Positions 1 to 9,102 are shown, counted from the stretch's first letter. The stretch is DNA of 64,000 bases from Paenibacillus cellulosilyticus (GCF_003182255.1 NZ_QGTQ01000019.1:33343-97342); one strand, 5' to 3'. The notes: generated by a model from the sequence alone, not told the origin. Translations and numbers: made by a program.

Positions 1-2
1 TG

Positions 3-1952
3 ACGGGCAGCCTGCCAGAAGGCTCTACGGCAACTGACCTTGCACTGACGGTTACGCAAATGCTCCGTAAGAAGGGCGTTGTAGGTAAATTCGTTGAGTT
101 CTACGGCTCCGGTCTGTCGAACATCAGCCTTGCTGACCGTGCTACGGTTGCAAACATGGCGCCTGAATACGGCGCTACGATCGGCTTCTTCCCAGTCGAC
201 GACGAGACGCTTGCGTTCCTCCGTTCGACGGGTCGCGAAGAAGAGCAAGTGAAGCTCGTTGAAGCTTACTACAAAGAGCAAGGCATGTTCCGTACGGACG
301 ATCTGGCTGATCCAATCTTCACAGACGTTATCGAACTCGACATGTCGACGGTTGTTCCATCGCTCGCAGGTCCTAAGCGTCCACAAGACCGCGTAGAACT
401 GACAGCGATGAAAGAAGCGTTCAACAGCATCATCCGCACGCCAATCGACAAAGGCGGCTACGGCCTGTCCGAAGAGAAGATTGAGCAAAAGGTTGACGTG
501 AAGCATCCAAACGGCGATGCTAGCAAGATGGGTACGGGCGCTGTTGTTATCGCAGCTATCACATCCTGCACGAACACGTCTAACCCTAGCGTAATGGTAG
601 GCGCAGGTCTCGTAGCGAAGAAAGCGGTCGCTCGCGGTCTGACGAAACCAGGCTACGTGAAATCGTCCCTGACGCCAGGTTCCCTGGTTGTTACGGAATA
701 TCTGAAAAATGCTGGCCTGATCGAGCCGCTCGAAGCTATCGGCTTCCACGTTGCTGGTTATGGCTGCGCAACTTGCATCGGTAACTCCGGTCCACTGCCA
801 GATGAAGTTGGTCAAGCGATCGCTGACAACGACATGACGGTAGCGGCTGTACTGTCCGGTAACCGTAACTTCGAAGGCCGCGTTCACGCGCAAGTTAAGG
901 CTAACTACCTGGCATCGCCGCCACTCGTCGTTGCATACGCACTGGCTGGTACGGTTAACATCGACCTGGCAAACGATCCAATTGGTTACGACCAAGACAA
1001 CCAACCGGTTTACCTGAAAGACATCTGGCCAACGAAAGCGGAGATCCAAGAAGCAATCAGCACGGCGATGAGCCCGCAAATCTTCCGCGACAAGTATGCC
1101 AACGTCTTCACGCAAAACGAGCGTTGGAACGCAATCGACGTACCAGAAGGCGAAAGCTACGAGTGGGACGAAAGCTCGACGTACATCGCGAACCCACCAT
1201 TCTTCGCGAACCTCGGCGCTGAAGTTGGCGACATCGCTGACATCAACGGCTCGAACGTTCTTGCCCTGCTCGGCGACTCCGTTACGACGGACCATATCTC
1301 GCCAGCTGGTAACATCAAAGCTGACAGCCCTGCCGGCAAATATCTGATCGAGCATGGCGTTAAGCGCGAAGACTTCAACTCGTACGGCTCGCGTCGCGGT
1401 CACCACGAAGTGATGATGCGCGGTACGTTCGCTAACATCCGTATCCGTAACCAAGTGGCTCCAGGTACGGAAGGCGGCGTTACGAAGTACCTGCCTACGG
1501 ACGAAGTGATGTCGATCTACGATGCTTCGATGAAATATCAAGCAGAAGGCAAAAACCTCGTCGTTATCGCAGGCAAAGAGTACGGTACGGGCAGCTCCCG
1601 TGACTGGGCAGCTAAAGGTACGTTCCTCCTCGGCGTTAAAGCAGTTATCGCAGAGAGCTTCGAACGTATTCACCGTTCCAACCTCGTGGGCATGGGCGTT
1701 CTGCCGCTCCAATTCCAAGCAGGCCAAAGCTGGTCTTCGCTCGGTATCACGGGCCGCGAAACGTTCGATATCCAAGGTCTCTCCAACGACGTTCAACCAG
1801 GTCAACTGGTTACGGTAACGGCTACGCGCGAAGACGGCTCGAAGTTCGACTTCCAAGCTATCGTTCGCCTCGACTCCCTCGTGGACGTTGACTACTACCG
1901 TAACAGCGGTATCCTGCAAACGGTTCTGCGTCAAATGATCGCAAACATGTAG
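3..1952 (+). CDS. acnA: Aconitate hydratase, 5'-truncated by window edge
   Basis: The reading frame is open from base 3, so the true start lies before the window; 649 C-terminal residues of a family usually near 900 are visible. Aconitase interconverts citrate and isocitrate in the TCA cycle using a [4Fe-4S] cluster. The three cluster cysteines are visible in [10 protein letters not shown] and [10 protein letters not shown], and the C-terminal swivel domain carries the active-site [12 protein letters not shown] motif. In Bacillus the protein (CitB) also binds mRNA as an iron sensor; nothing here tests that. Codon use is strongly biased (many ACG, GCT, CTG), as expected for a highly expressed gene. 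It is followed by two hairpins, the second a good terminator. Confidence 0.97.
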   Translation, partial: TGSLPEGSTATDLALTVTQMLRKKGVVGKFVEFYGSGLSNISLADRATVANMAPEYGATIGFFPVDDETLAFLRSTGREEEQVKLVEAYYKEQGMFRTDDLADPIFTDVIELDMSTVVPSLAGPKRPQDRVELTAMKEAFNSIIRTPIDKGGYGLSEEKIEQKVDVKHPNGDASKMGTGAVVIAAITSCTNTSNPSVMVGAGLVAKKAVARGLTKPGYVKSSLTPGSLVVTEYLKNAGLIEPLEAIGFHVAGYGCATCIGNSGPLPDEVGQAIADNDMTVAAVLSGNRNFEGRVHAQVKANYLASPPLVVAYALAGTVNIDLANDPIGYDQDNQPVYLKDIWPTKAEIQEAISTAMSPQIFRDKYANVFTQNERWNAIDVPEGESYEWDESSTYIANPPFFANLGAEVGDIADINGSNVLALLGDSVTTDHISPAGNIKADSPAGKYLIEHGVKREDFNSYGSRRGHHEVMMRGTFANIRIRNQVAPGTEGGVTKYLPTDEVMSIYDASMKYQAEGKNLVVIAGKEYGTGSSRDWAAKGTFLLGVKAVIAESFERIHRSNLVGMGVLPLQFQAGQSWSSLGITGRETFDIQGLSNDVQPGQLVTVTATREDGSKFDFQAIVRLDSLVDVDYYRNSGILQTVLRQMIANM

Positions 1953-1957
1953 TATAG

Positions 1958-2046
1958 GACTAGGCAGCTATCCTGCCTAGTCTGATATAAGAATGGCCTG
2001 TAAGCAAAGCGGTGAATACCGCTTCGGCTTACAGGCCATTTTGTTT
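1958..2046 (+). terminator. Double hairpin after aconitase
   Basis: Two stems follow the aconitase stop. The first is a 10-bp perfect stem (1958-1967 with 1973-1982, 5-nt loop) without a T run. The second is a 14-bp stem (1992-2005 with 2027-2040) followed by TTGTTT. The second probably ends aconitase transcription and, read backwards, that of the convergent LysR gene. Confidence 0.8.
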
Positions 2047-2052
2047 AGGTGC

Positions 2053-2937
2053 TCATTGCAGCAGCTCGATAAACTGCTGCGTTGCACGTGACATCCACTT
2101 CTTCGGGTGATACACGAGCAGCAGCGATAGGCTAAGCTCGTGATGCTGCACGGGCAGCGCGGCAAGCTCGCCGCGGCGCAGCTCCTCCTCTGCTGCCATG
2201 CGCGGCAAAATCGCAATGCCCGATCCCGCTCGAACGCAGCGCTTGATCGCCTCTGGATTGCCAAGCTCCAGCCCAATGCGGTACGGGATACTTTGCGACC
2301 GCATCATTTTCTCAAGCAGAATCCGGTAGTTGCAGCTGTCCTCTGTCATCATCCACTCCTGATCAGCTAGATCAGGAAGTGTGAGGGAGCGCTGCTCCGC
2401 GTTCGCCAGCGCATGATCCGGACGAGCGACAATGACAAGCGGCTCGGGCCTAAGCTTGATCCATTTCAGTGATGGATCATTTGCAGTTGGCTCATGATGT
2501 TCATCCAGCAGCAAGCCGATGTCAAGCTCGCCTTCTCTTACTTTGTTCAGGATAGCTGGCTCGTTCTCGGGTTGAACACGAATGGATAACCCCGGCTGCA
2601 GCTCGCGTATACGCTGAATGAAAGGGGGCAAATAATAAGCCGCCAGCGAGTCGATGGTACCAATCGTCAACGTTCCTCCACCCTGCTGAGCCAGCTTCTC
2701 CTTCGATTGCTGGTACAAGTCGAGCATTTGGGTTGCGATCACAAGCAGCTCCTCGCCCGCCGTCGTCAGTCGCAGCCCTTTGCCGAAGCGCTCAAAGAGC
2801 TGGACATCGTAGGCTCGCTCCAGCTTCTGAATCTGGGTGGTGACGCTGGATTGCGCATAACCAAGCGCTTCCGCTGCCTTGGTTATGCTCTGGCGGACGG
2901 CTACTTCACGGAACGTGTGCAGGTATGTCAGCTCCAT
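2053..2937 (-). CDS. LysR-family transcriptional regulator
   Basis: A 294-residue LysR regulator: an N-terminal winged helix (residues 1-60, with the conserved SITKAAEALGYAQSSVTTQI recognition region) and a periplasmic-binding-protein-like effector domain from about residue 90. The start is the ATG at 2937, preceded by GGGAGG seven bases upstream; a longer frame to 3006 has no ribosome site. It is divergent from the dapA-like gene, and the shared intergenic region has an AT-rich inverted repeat, so that gene is the obvious candidate target together with its own promoter. The sequence does not look like CcpC, the LysR regulator of aconitase in Bacillus, although aconitase is next door. The effector is unknown. 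Confidence 0.9.
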   Translation of the reverse strand: MELTYLHTFREVAVRQSITKAAEALGYAQSSVTTQIQKLERAYDVQLFERFGKGLRLTTAGEELLVIATQMLDLYQQSKEKLAQQGGGTLTIGTIDSLAAYYLPPFIQRIRELQPGLSIRVQPENEPAILNKVREGELDIGLLLDEHHEPTANDPSLKWIKLRPEPLVIVARPDHALANAEQRSLTLPDLADQEWMMTEDSCNYRILLEKMMRSQSIPYRIGLELGNPEAIKRCVRAGSGIAILPRMAAEEELRRGELAALPVQHHELSLSLLLVYHPKKWMSRATQQFIELLQ

Positions 2938-2984
2938 GCTTCGTCCTCCCTTTCTTCTGGCTGTTGAGCCGTTCTCAGTATCGA

Positions 2985-3011
2985 AATTATTGATGATAGA
3001 TATCAATTATT
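2985..3011. promoter_or_regulatory. Candidate LysR operator
   Basis: Inverted repeat AATTATTGAT (2985-2994) / ATCAATTATT (3002-3011), 8 of 10 pairs, 7-bp spacer, in the divergent intergenic region between the LysR gene and the dapA-like gene. Position and AT-rich dyad fit a LysR binding site; assignment is inference. Confidence 0.5.
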
Positions 3012-3077
3012 ATAGATAACAGTGATGGGTCTTGTCATGTTAAAGTTAAGCCAATCGATTATGAGGAGGCTGCGGCA

Positions 3078-3998
3078 ATGTTATCTGCACACCAACTGAA
3101 AGGCATATTCATTCCTATCATTACTCCGTTTCTTCCAAGCGGAGAGCTTGATCTTGCATCATTCGAGCGGATGGTCAGCCAACTGCTGACGCACGATATT
3201 CATGGTATTGTGCTTAACGGTACAACAGGCGAATCGCCGACGGTTGCTTGGGAAGAAGTGCGTACACTCATGGAATCTATGGGTGCAAATATGAGGAGGG
3301 GATTCGGACAGGAGTCTGTACGGGGAACGAGTCAAAGATCGGTGCCAATCATTATTGGCGTTGGCACGAATGACACTAGAGCTTCCGTTAGACGCGCTGA
3401 GATGGCTGGCAATATGGGCGCAGATGCGGTTCTCGTCGTAACCCCCTATTACAGCCGCCCATCGCAGGAGGGCATTGTCGCGCATTATGAACGAATTGCA
3501 CAGGTCGGCGTACCTGTTATCGCCTATGAGATTCCTGCCCGGACCGGTGTACGTGTAGATGTGGACACGATGCGCAGAATACTCGACATTGATGGCGTAA
3601 TCGGGCTCAAAGACAGCTCCGGAGGTACGGACCTCGTCTCGGCGCTAACTGCCAGCGGGAATAATAAACCTATATTGTGCGGGGAAGATCGGCTGTTTCA
3701 CGCCATGTTAGGTCAAGGCGCCAGTGGCGGGATGCTCGCCTCTGCTCATGTAGAGACAGATGCATTCTTGGACGTTTACCGATTGGCTGCTGAAGGACGA
3801 TATAGCGAATCGCTTAGCGCATTCAATTGCCTGCTTCCGCTCATCGAGCTGCTGTTCCGAGAGTCGAACCCTGCACCGCTGAAATGGCTGCTCGCGCAGC
3901 AAGGAGTGCTAGCCAGCGATACTTTGCGCTTGCCGATGATGCCGATCACGGCTGGGCTGCAGACGGATTTGGGGCAACTGTTGGCGAAAGGAAAATAG
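3078..3998 (+). CDS. dapA: 4-hydroxy-tetrahydrodipicolinate synthase-family aldolase
   Basis: A 306-residue class I aldolase of the DapA/NanA superfamily. DapA condenses pyruvate with aspartate semialdehyde in lysine and dipicolinate synthesis. Visible are the pyruvate-binding GTTGESPT, the Tyr in TPYYSRPSQEG, the Arg in IPARTG and the Schiff-base Lys in GLKDSSG. An extra stretch of roughly a dozen residues (around MRRGFGQESVRG) sits just before the strand PIIIGVGTNDT, which is unusual. The start follows GAGGAGG. It stands alone under a LysR regulator rather than in a lysine operon, so it may be a paralogue acting on another substrate; the family assignment is firm, the substrate less so. Confidence 0.85.
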   Translation: MLSAHQLKGIFIPIITPFLPSGELDLASFERMVSQLLTHDIHGIVLNGTTGESPTVAWEEVRTLMESMGANMRRGFGQESVRGTSQRSVPIIIGVGTNDTRASVRRAEMAGNMGADAVLVVTPYYSRPSQEGIVAHYERIAQVGVPVIAYEIPARTGVRVDVDTMRRILDIDGVIGLKDSSGGTDLVSALTASGNNKPILCGEDRLFHAMLGQGASGGMLASAHVETDAFLDVYRLAAEGRYSESLSAFNCLLPLIELLFRESNPAPLKWLLAQQGVLASDTLRLPMMPITAGLQTDLGQLLAKGK

Positions 3999-4009
3999 GA
4001 CGGTTTTTG

Positions 4010-4441
4010 TAGAGGCGATTTTTCGCCTCTATCCTTGCGGCTTGCTCACCACCAGCTCGATAGAGGCGATTTTTTGCCTCTATCCTTGCGGCTTGCTCAC
4101 CACCAGCTCGATAGGGGCGATTTTTCGCCTCTATCCTTGCTGCTTGCTCACCACCAGCTCGATAGGGGCGATTTTTCGCCTCTATCCTTGCGGCTTGTTC
4201 ACCACCAGCTCGATAGGGGCGATTTTTCGCCTCTATCCTTGCTGCTTGCTCACCACCAGCTCGATAGGGGCGATTTTTCGCCTCTATCCTTGCGGCTTGT
4301 TCACCACCAGCTCGATAGAGGCGATTTTTTGCCTCTATCCTTGCGGCTTGTTCACCACCAGCTCGATAGAGGCGATTTTTTGCCTCTATCCTTGCGGCTT
4401 GTTCACCACCAGCTCGATAGGGGTGATTTTTCGCCTCTATC
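4010..4441. repeat. 51-bp tandem hairpin array A, 9 hairpins
   Basis: Nine copies of a hairpin of the form GATAGAGGCGA-TTTT-TCGCCTCTATC recur every 51 bases, separated by a nearly invariant spacer containing CTTGCGGCTTGCTCACCACC. Variants are mostly compensatory or wobble (GAGG/GGGG, TCGCC/TTGCC). The array starts a few bases after the dapA-like stop codon and ends about 130 bases before the IclR gene. Because 51 is a multiple of three, several frames stay open for over 400 bases, giving apparent 17-residue repeat proteins, but these have no ribosome site and I regard them as artefacts. Compare the array at 33161-33905. Confidence 0.9.
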
Positions 4442-4526
4442 GGCTTAGTTCAATCTTTCAAACGAACTCTGAAGTGCTCCATTTCGGCCGGTGAGGATTG
4501 GTATCAGCATTTCAATCCAAACAATA

Positions 4527-4568
4527 AAGCCTTTATCCACGCTGACTCATCAGCTAGGATAAAGGCTT
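4527..4568 (-). terminator. Terminator of the IclR gene
   Basis: Perfect 12-bp stem (4527-4538 with 4557-4568) just past the IclR stop codon; on the minus strand it is followed by TATTGTTT. Confidence 0.8.
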
Positions 4569-4573
4569 CTTCA

Positions 4574-5332
4574 TTATCGCGCCATCGTGCCCATACGGCT
4601 GGCGGCTTCGATGATAGCTGGTGCGATCTCTCGCATCCGCTCCGTCGTCAGACGGCTTGATGGCCCTGAGACGGACAACGCAGCAATGAGCCGCTGATGG
4701 CGATCGTATATCGGCGCCGAGACAGCGGCAGCCCCCGGCTCGCGCTCCTCGATACTCATCGCATAACCGTTGCGGCGGATTTCGATCATCTGGCATTCGA
4801 ACATATGCCGATTGACGACTGGCGGCTGGATCGTTTCGAGCTCCGTAAATATTTCCTGCTGCGTCGGCTCATCTGCGAATGCAATCAGTACCTTGCTGGA
4901 GGCACCAACATACAGCGGCAGTCTCGCTCCAACCGTCGCAACCCTGCGAACCGCCTGATTGCTCTGCACCGCTTGGATACGAATCCGTTCGCCGCCGCTC
5001 CGCACGTATAGACTAACCGTCTCGCCCACCGCATTGCGAAGCCGCTCCATCTCCGGCTGCCAAATAACCGCAGGGTCATCGGAAGACGTCAAATGCGCGG
5101 AAAGCTCCCATACCCGGAAGCCAAGCCGATAGCGCTCTGTTCCACTATCACGCTCCACGAAGCCGCGATCTTCAAGCGTCGACAGCATGCGGTGGACCGT
5201 GCTCTTATGCAGACCGACACGTTCTGCGATCTCCGTCATTGCAAAATCTGTTCCTAATGTGAAGCATTGCAAAATATCAAGCGCCCGCTCGACTGCTCTA
5301 ACGGTCGATTTTCCTTCCTCTGCCATCGTCAC
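4574..5332 (-). CDS. IclR-family transcriptional regulator
   Basis: A 252-residue regulator with an N-terminal helix-turn-helix (residues 10-70; ALDILQCF, GLHKSTVHRMLSTLEDRGFV) and a C-terminal IclR effector domain (RLPLYVGASSKVLIAF, NGYAMSIEEREPGAAAVSAP). The family usually controls small-acid or aromatic catabolism by binding a metabolite in the C-terminal domain. The start is probably GTG at 5332, five bases after AGGAGG; ATG at 5326 is possible. The neighbouring divergent hydrolase is a possible target, but no catabolic operon adjoins it, so the regulon is unknown. Confidence 0.9.
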   Translation of the reverse strand: MTMAEEGKSTVRAVERALDILQCFTLGTDFAMTEIAERVGLHKSTVHRMLSTLEDRGFVERDSGTERYRLGFRVWELSAHLTSSDDPAVIWQPEMERLRNAVGETVSLYVRSGGERIRIQAVQSNQAVRRVATVGARLPLYVGASSKVLIAFADEPTQQEIFTELETIQPPVVNRHMFECQMIEIRRNGYAMSIEEREPGAAAVSAPIYDRHQRLIAALSVSGPSSRLTTERMREIAPAIIEAASRMGTMAR

Positions 5333-5369
5333 TCCGCCCTCCTCTGCGATCTACTCTGTCTATTAAATT

Positions 5370-5410
5370 CCAAATAGATTTGGTCTATTATTGTTTCGTA
5401 CAATGAAACA
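5370..5410. promoter_or_regulatory. Inverted repeats upstream of iclR
   Basis: Two short dyads lie in the IclR-hydrolase intergenic region: CCAAAT-AG-ATTTGG (5370-5383) and TGTTTC-N7-GAAACA (5392-5410). Either could be an autoregulatory IclR operator; this is inferred from position and symmetry only. Confidence 0.4.
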
Positions 5411-5507
5411 TCGTTGCATTAAGTATAACTCAAACGTTGATTAACGTAAAGATAAACTCACTATATTTCAACTATATTACAAACGGCTTACATCTCATCG
5501 ACATCGA

Positions 5508-5536
5508 TTGACACTCTTGTACAACGGTCATACGAT
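5508..5536 (+). promoter_or_regulatory. Sigma-A-type promoter of the hydrolase gene
   Basis: TTGACA (5508-5513), 17-base spacer, TACGAT (5531-5536), about 50 bases before the hydrolase start. Confidence 0.7.
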
Positions 5537-5584
5537 AGTAGTACTAACAGACTAAAGCGCTTCCAATGAGAGGGGATGTTCCGG

Positions 5585-6715
5585 ATGAGCAGCACGATTC
5601 TACCAACACCATTGCCAGTCAACAGCCTACCGGCACCCATCGTACAGCCTACACCGCAGCCACGTGTAGTTAGCAGACGCAAGAGCGGCAAACACGCATT
5701 GTTTGCTGCCGTGTCCGCAGCCGCAGCGCTGTGCGTCCTTGCAGTGGTCGCATTCCATGGGTATATCGCATGGATGCTCGCGCACCCGTACGTTGCCCCT
5801 CTCTACTCGAATCCGATGGAAGCAGCAGGTCTTCCGTACGAGGATGCTGCATTCTCCAGCATGAGCGGCCGTACAACGGTTGGCGGCTGGTTCATCCCAG
5901 CTAGCGATAACGATGGTCCGCAGCCTGTCGCCCAGACTTCGGCAGTCGACCATACGCAGGCGAGCGAGTCGCAGCGTACCGTTATTTTCAGCCATGGCTA
6001 TGGCGCCAACCGCGAAGAAACATGGGTCCCGATGTATGACCTTGCCGCATTGCTGCATCGTCTGAACTACAACGTGTTCATGTTCGACTATGGCTATGCA
6101 TCCACCGACTATAAAGCGCCGGCAACCGGCGGCTACGAAGAATCACAGCAGCTGCTGGCAGCCGTTCAATATGTCAAAGAACGCGGTGCATCCGAGATTA
6201 TCGTCTGGGGCTTCTCGATGGGAGCTGGTACAGCACTGCAAGCTGGACTCCAGACCGACGATATCGACGCGATGCTGCTCGACAGCCTCTTCCTGCCGAG
6301 CCCAGATACGCTGTTCCATAATGTTACCCAAGTGCTTCCGCTGCCCAAATACCCATCATTGCCGCTCATCGAGATGATGCTGCCAGCTTTCACTGGCACT
6401 TCGTTCAGTGGTATTCCGGCGGAGGAAGTTATGGTGAAAGACTACCCGATTCCACTGTTCATCATGCATGGAACCGAAGATACGAAAGCGCCTTACGAGA
6501 TCGCGGACCAAATCGCGCACAATCAGACGAATCCGCTGTCGCAGGAATGGATCGTCGAAGGCGGCAAGCATGAGCTGTTATTCCAAGTCCACGCAAAGGA
6601 ATACATCCAGCGCGCAGCGCTGTTCCTCGGCCAAGTGCATCAGCAGCATGCGGATGCGGCCGACAAGGCAACCGGCACGGATGACACAGCGCCCGCCAAC
6701 TCCGTTGCTCTCTAG
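5585..6715 (+). CDS. Membrane-anchored alpha/beta hydrolase
   Basis: A 376-residue protein with a short Pro-rich N-terminus, one membrane segment at about residues 38-65 and an extracytoplasmic alpha/beta-hydrolase domain. The oxyanion region is FSHGYGANRE, the nucleophile elbow GFSMGAG, a likely catalytic Asp lies in HGTEDTKAP and the His in GGKHELLF. This layout matches the YqkD/Bem46-like serine hydrolases found in Bacilli, whose substrates are generally unknown. I start at ATG 5585, nine bases from GAGAGGGG; the ATG at 5576 abuts that site directly. It is a single-gene transcription unit with its own promoter. Confidence 0.85.
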   Translation: MSSTILPTPLPVNSLPAPIVQPTPQPRVVSRRKSGKHALFAAVSAAAALCVLAVVAFHGYIAWMLAHPYVAPLYSNPMEAAGLPYEDAAFSSMSGRTTVGGWFIPASDNDGPQPVAQTSAVDHTQASESQRTVIFSHGYGANREETWVPMYDLAALLHRLNYNVFMFDYGYASTDYKAPATGGYEESQQLLAAVQYVKERGASEIIVWGFSMGAGTALQAGLQTDDIDAMLLDSLFLPSPDTLFHNVTQVLPLPKYPSLPLIEMMLPAFTGTSFSGIPAEEVMVKDYPIPLFIMHGTEDTKAPYEIADQIAHNQTNPLSQEWIVEGGKHELLFQVHAKEYIQRAALFLGQVHQQHADAADKATGTDDTAPANSVAL

Positions 6716-6859
6716 TGACACTCTTAAATTGTGATGTGTTTCAAAAGCACGACATAGCTCCGCATGGTCATGAATACATCTTAAGCGTATACGTTTGTTC
6801 TCCAATGGGAGTACGGACAACCGGGACGCGCAAGAGTCATGAACAAGGAGGCTGATGTC

Positions 6860-8185
6860 GTGCTTTTTGTATATGGACCACAGACACCTCTTCGACTGCT
6901 GGAAGAAATCCGCGATTGGAAAAGGCAAGAAATCGAACATGCCGCAGTCATTCGTCGATTCTCACCAGGATTGGAGCAGGAATATGTATGGCTGCTCTCC
7001 GAGTGGGAACAGCCGCTTCGTGCGGCCGAGCGCGTTGCAGACAAGTGCCTGAACGAGGCACTAACACGTGGCGCCAATGTTGAGCCAAGCGATGAAAAGA
7101 CGATTACACGCGCGGAGCTGCTGCTCCAAGCATCCGCTTATCAGTCTCAGCGGTTCGTGGAGCATCTTCTGCAGCTGCTTGAGAAAAGTCCTTCGTTGTC
7201 TGCCAATCCGTCAGCCAAATCGTTCGTCCTGCATGCGGTGCGCCAATCAAACGGCTACTTAGGCGTGCAGGACACGTATCGGTATACGCGGCAGGAGCTA
7301 TTCGAAAGCCGCGGTGGGCCCGATGATCCGTTTACAGCGCTAGACTCCGACATTGCACGCAAAGCAGGCAGACCGGGCACTGCAAGGACTCGCCCAGCCA
7401 AGAGCACAGCAGCAGCTCCGTCTCAAGCACCTGCTAACAGCCACGTACAGGCTGCTGAGCCTGCCTCACATGCTGTCGCTCACTCCGATTCACCGGCGCC
7501 AACAGCGTCCACTGACGATGCGGCTGACCTCGTTAGCGAGGAACGCGCTCCAGTGACACAGGTGCCAATCGGAGGTCACCGGCTCCCTCCGTTGCCCTAT
7601 GCGTATAACGCGCTCGAGCCTTATATCGACGAGATGACGATGCGTATCCATCATGATAAGCATCATCAGAGCTATGTCGATGGCTTGAACAAAGCGGAGC
7701 GCGAACTACAGCAAGCAAGACAGTCCGGCCAGTTCGACCTCGTGAAGCACTGGGAGCGCGAACTTGCGTTCAATGGTGCAGGCCATTATTTGCATACCCT
7801 ATTCTGGACGGTCATGGCTCCTCAAGCCGGCGGCCAGCCTTCAGGCTCCCTAGCTAATCAAATCCGTCAGGACTTCGGCAGCTTTGAAGCGTTCAAGAAG
7901 CAGTTCACTGAAGCCGCGAACAAAGTCGAAGGCGGCGGCTGGGCGATTCTTGTCTGGAGCCCACGTGCTAGACGGCTCGAAATACTCACAGCGGAGAAGC
8001 ATCAGAACTTGTCCCAATGGGACGTCGTTCCGATTCTGCCGCTCGACGTATGGGAGCATGCGTATTATTTGAAGCATCAGAACAACCGGATCAATTACAT
8101 CAACAGCTGGTGGAATGTCGTCAACTGGCCGTTCGTTAATCAACGCTTCGAGCAGGCGAGCAAGCTCATCTGGGAGCCGTTCTAA
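6860..8185 (+). CDS. Fe/Mn superoxide dismutase with N-terminal helical domain
   Basis: A 441-residue two-part protein. Residues 1 to about 160 form a helix-rich domain with scattered E-x-x-H motifs (EIEHAAVI, FVEHLL) that resembles small four-helix metal-binding proteins but which I cannot name. A low-complexity Ala/Pro/Ser/Thr linker follows (about 175-235), then a complete iron/manganese superoxide dismutase domain. The four metal ligands are seen: His in IHHDKHHQSY, His in GHYLHTLFW, Asp and His in LDVWEHAYY. Such extended SODs (SodF-like) occur beside a standard SodA in Bacilli. The start is GTG 6860, eight bases after AAGGAGG; the ATG at 6839 lies upstream of that site. A terminator follows at 8216. 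Confidence 0.85.
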   Translation: MLFVYGPQTPLRLLEEIRDWKRQEIEHAAVIRRFSPGLEQEYVWLLSEWEQPLRAAERVADKCLNEALTRGANVEPSDEKTITRAELLLQASAYQSQRFVEHLLQLLEKSPSLSANPSAKSFVLHAVRQSNGYLGVQDTYRYTRQELFESRGGPDDPFTALDSDIARKAGRPGTARTRPAKSTAAAPSQAPANSHVQAAEPASHAVAHSDSPAPTASTDDAADLVSEERAPVTQVPIGGHRLPPLPYAYNALEPYIDEMTMRIHHDKHHQSYVDGLNKAERELQQARQSGQFDLVKHWERELAFNGAGHYLHTLFWTVMAPQAGGQPSGSLANQIRQDFGSFEAFKKQFTEAANKVEGGGWAILVWSPRARRLEILTAEKHQNLSQWDVVPILPLDVWEHAYYLKHQNNRINYINSWWNVVNWPFVNQRFEQASKLIWEPF

Positions 8186-8215
8186 CAAGGCTGCCTCCAC
8201 CTGTTTTTCTCTACT

Positions 8216-8257
8216 ACCGTCAAAGCGACCACCGACGCCGCTTTGGCGGTTTTTATT
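8216..8257 (+). terminator. Terminator after the SOD fusion gene
   Basis: 12-bp stem with one G-T pair (8216-8227 with 8239-8250) followed by TTTTATT. Confidence 0.85.
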
Positions 8258-8302
8258 AGAAACTCACATGCATGGATCGCCTTCATGTCTCATTTTAATA
8301 TT

Positions 8303-8321
8303 GATAATGATTATCATTATC
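8303..8321. promoter_or_regulatory. Consensus Fur box
   Basis: GATAATGATTATCATTATC matches the classical 19-bp Fur box at 18 or 19 positions and is a perfect palindrome around its centre. It lies between the 3' ends of two convergent genes (SOD fusion and folE), so it fronts no annotated coding sequence. It sits inside a possible rightward promoter, TTGATA (8301-8306), 17 bases, CATAAA (8324-8329). Confidence 0.85.
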
Positions 8322-8335
8322 TTCATAAACGTATC

Positions 8336-8400
8336 ATAGCGATACGTTTTGCCAATGTCAAGGTTTGTCCTCCGCTGTTAATCTGCCCTTCTTTAACGTA
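8336..8400 (+). ncRNA. Possible Fur-controlled small RNA
   Basis: If the promoter overlapping the Fur box fires rightwards, the transcript would start near 8336. It has no open frame with a ribosome site but does contain a pyrimidine-rich stretch GTTTGTCCTCCGC (about 8364-8376) that could pair with Shine-Dalgarno sequences, reminiscent of iron-sparing sRNAs such as FsrA. Weak points: only a short hairpin (8328-8348) and no clear U-tract terminator on this strand, so the 3' end is a guess. Speculative. Confidence 0.25.
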
Positions 8401-8407
8401 AAAAAAG

Positions 8408-8453
8408 CCTCCCGCAACGCCGCTAACAATAGCAGCGAGCCGGAGGCTCCTGT
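8408..8453 (-). terminator. Terminator of folE
   Basis: AGCCTCC...GGAGGCT hairpin immediately past the folE stop; on the minus strand it is followed by a run of seven T. Confidence 0.85.
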
Positions 8454-8469
8454 AACAATATACTCGTTA

Positions 8470-9063
8470 TTAATCCCTGATTAATGCCATAAATTCCGCC
8501 CGCGCTGCAGCATTGCCGTGGAATTGTCCCCTTACAGCTGACGTAACCGTCTTGCTGCCTGTCTTCTTCACGCCACGAGCGCACATGCACAAATGCTCGC
8601 CTTCGACGACGACCATGACGCCATGAGGCTTCAATTCTTCCATCAGAATGTCGGCGATTTGCGACGTAATCCGCTCCTGCACCTGCAGCTTGCGGCTGAC
8701 CGCCTCTACGAGACGAGCGAGCTTGCTGAGCCCTACGATTTTGCCGCTTGGAATGTAACCGATATGCACTTTGCCGAAGAACGGCGCCATATGGTGCTCG
8801 CATTGGCTGTAGTACACAATATCTTTGACGATAACCAGCTCTTCATGCTGCTCGTCGAATGTTACACCCAGTACCTCACGAGGATCTACCTCATACCCTG
8901 CAAAAATCTCTTCGTACATGCGAGCTACACGAGCCGGTGTCTCCAGCAAACCTTCGCGTTCGACATCTTCCCCGATTAGCTTCAGAATCTCACGTACATG
9001 ATATTCGATTTGGTCGCGATTGCTCGAAACCATAGAATTGACGTAATCTTTCTTGCCCGCCAT
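8470..9063 (-). CDS. folE: GTP cyclohydrolase I
   Basis: A 197-residue enzyme of usual family length that converts GTP to 7,8-dihydroneopterin triphosphate, the first step of folate (and possibly queuosine) synthesis. Zinc ligands are visible in [10 protein letters not shown] and HLCMCARG; the conserved [15 protein letters not shown] helix ([13 protein letters not shown]) and the [11 protein letters not shown] tail are present. The start ATG follows AAGGAGG by seven bases. queG, the last queuosine enzyme, lies just upstream on the same strand, but whether they share a transcript is not clear. Confidence 0.95.
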   Translation of the reverse strand: MAGKKDYVNSMVSSNRDQIEYHVREILKLIGEDVEREGLLETPARVARMYEEIFAGYEVDPREVLGVTFDEQHEELVIVKDIVYYSQCEHHMAPFFGKVHIGYIPSGKIVGLSKLARLVEAVSRKLQVQERITSQIADILMEELKPHGVMVVVEGEHLCMCARGVKKTGSKTVTSAVRGQFHGNAAARAEFMALIRD

Positions 9064-9102
9064 CCGATTTCCTCCTTCCGGACGCGCAGAAACTACCGTT
9101 TC

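Noticed and set aside
2053..2937. CcpC, regulator of aconitase
   Set aside because: The N-terminal helix-turn-helix sequence does not resemble CcpC, and the gene is convergent with aconitase rather than upstream of it.
4035..4494. Open frames encoding 17-residue repeats over array A
   Set aside because: They exist because the repeat period is a multiple of three; no ribosome site, open in several frames at once, and built on hairpins.
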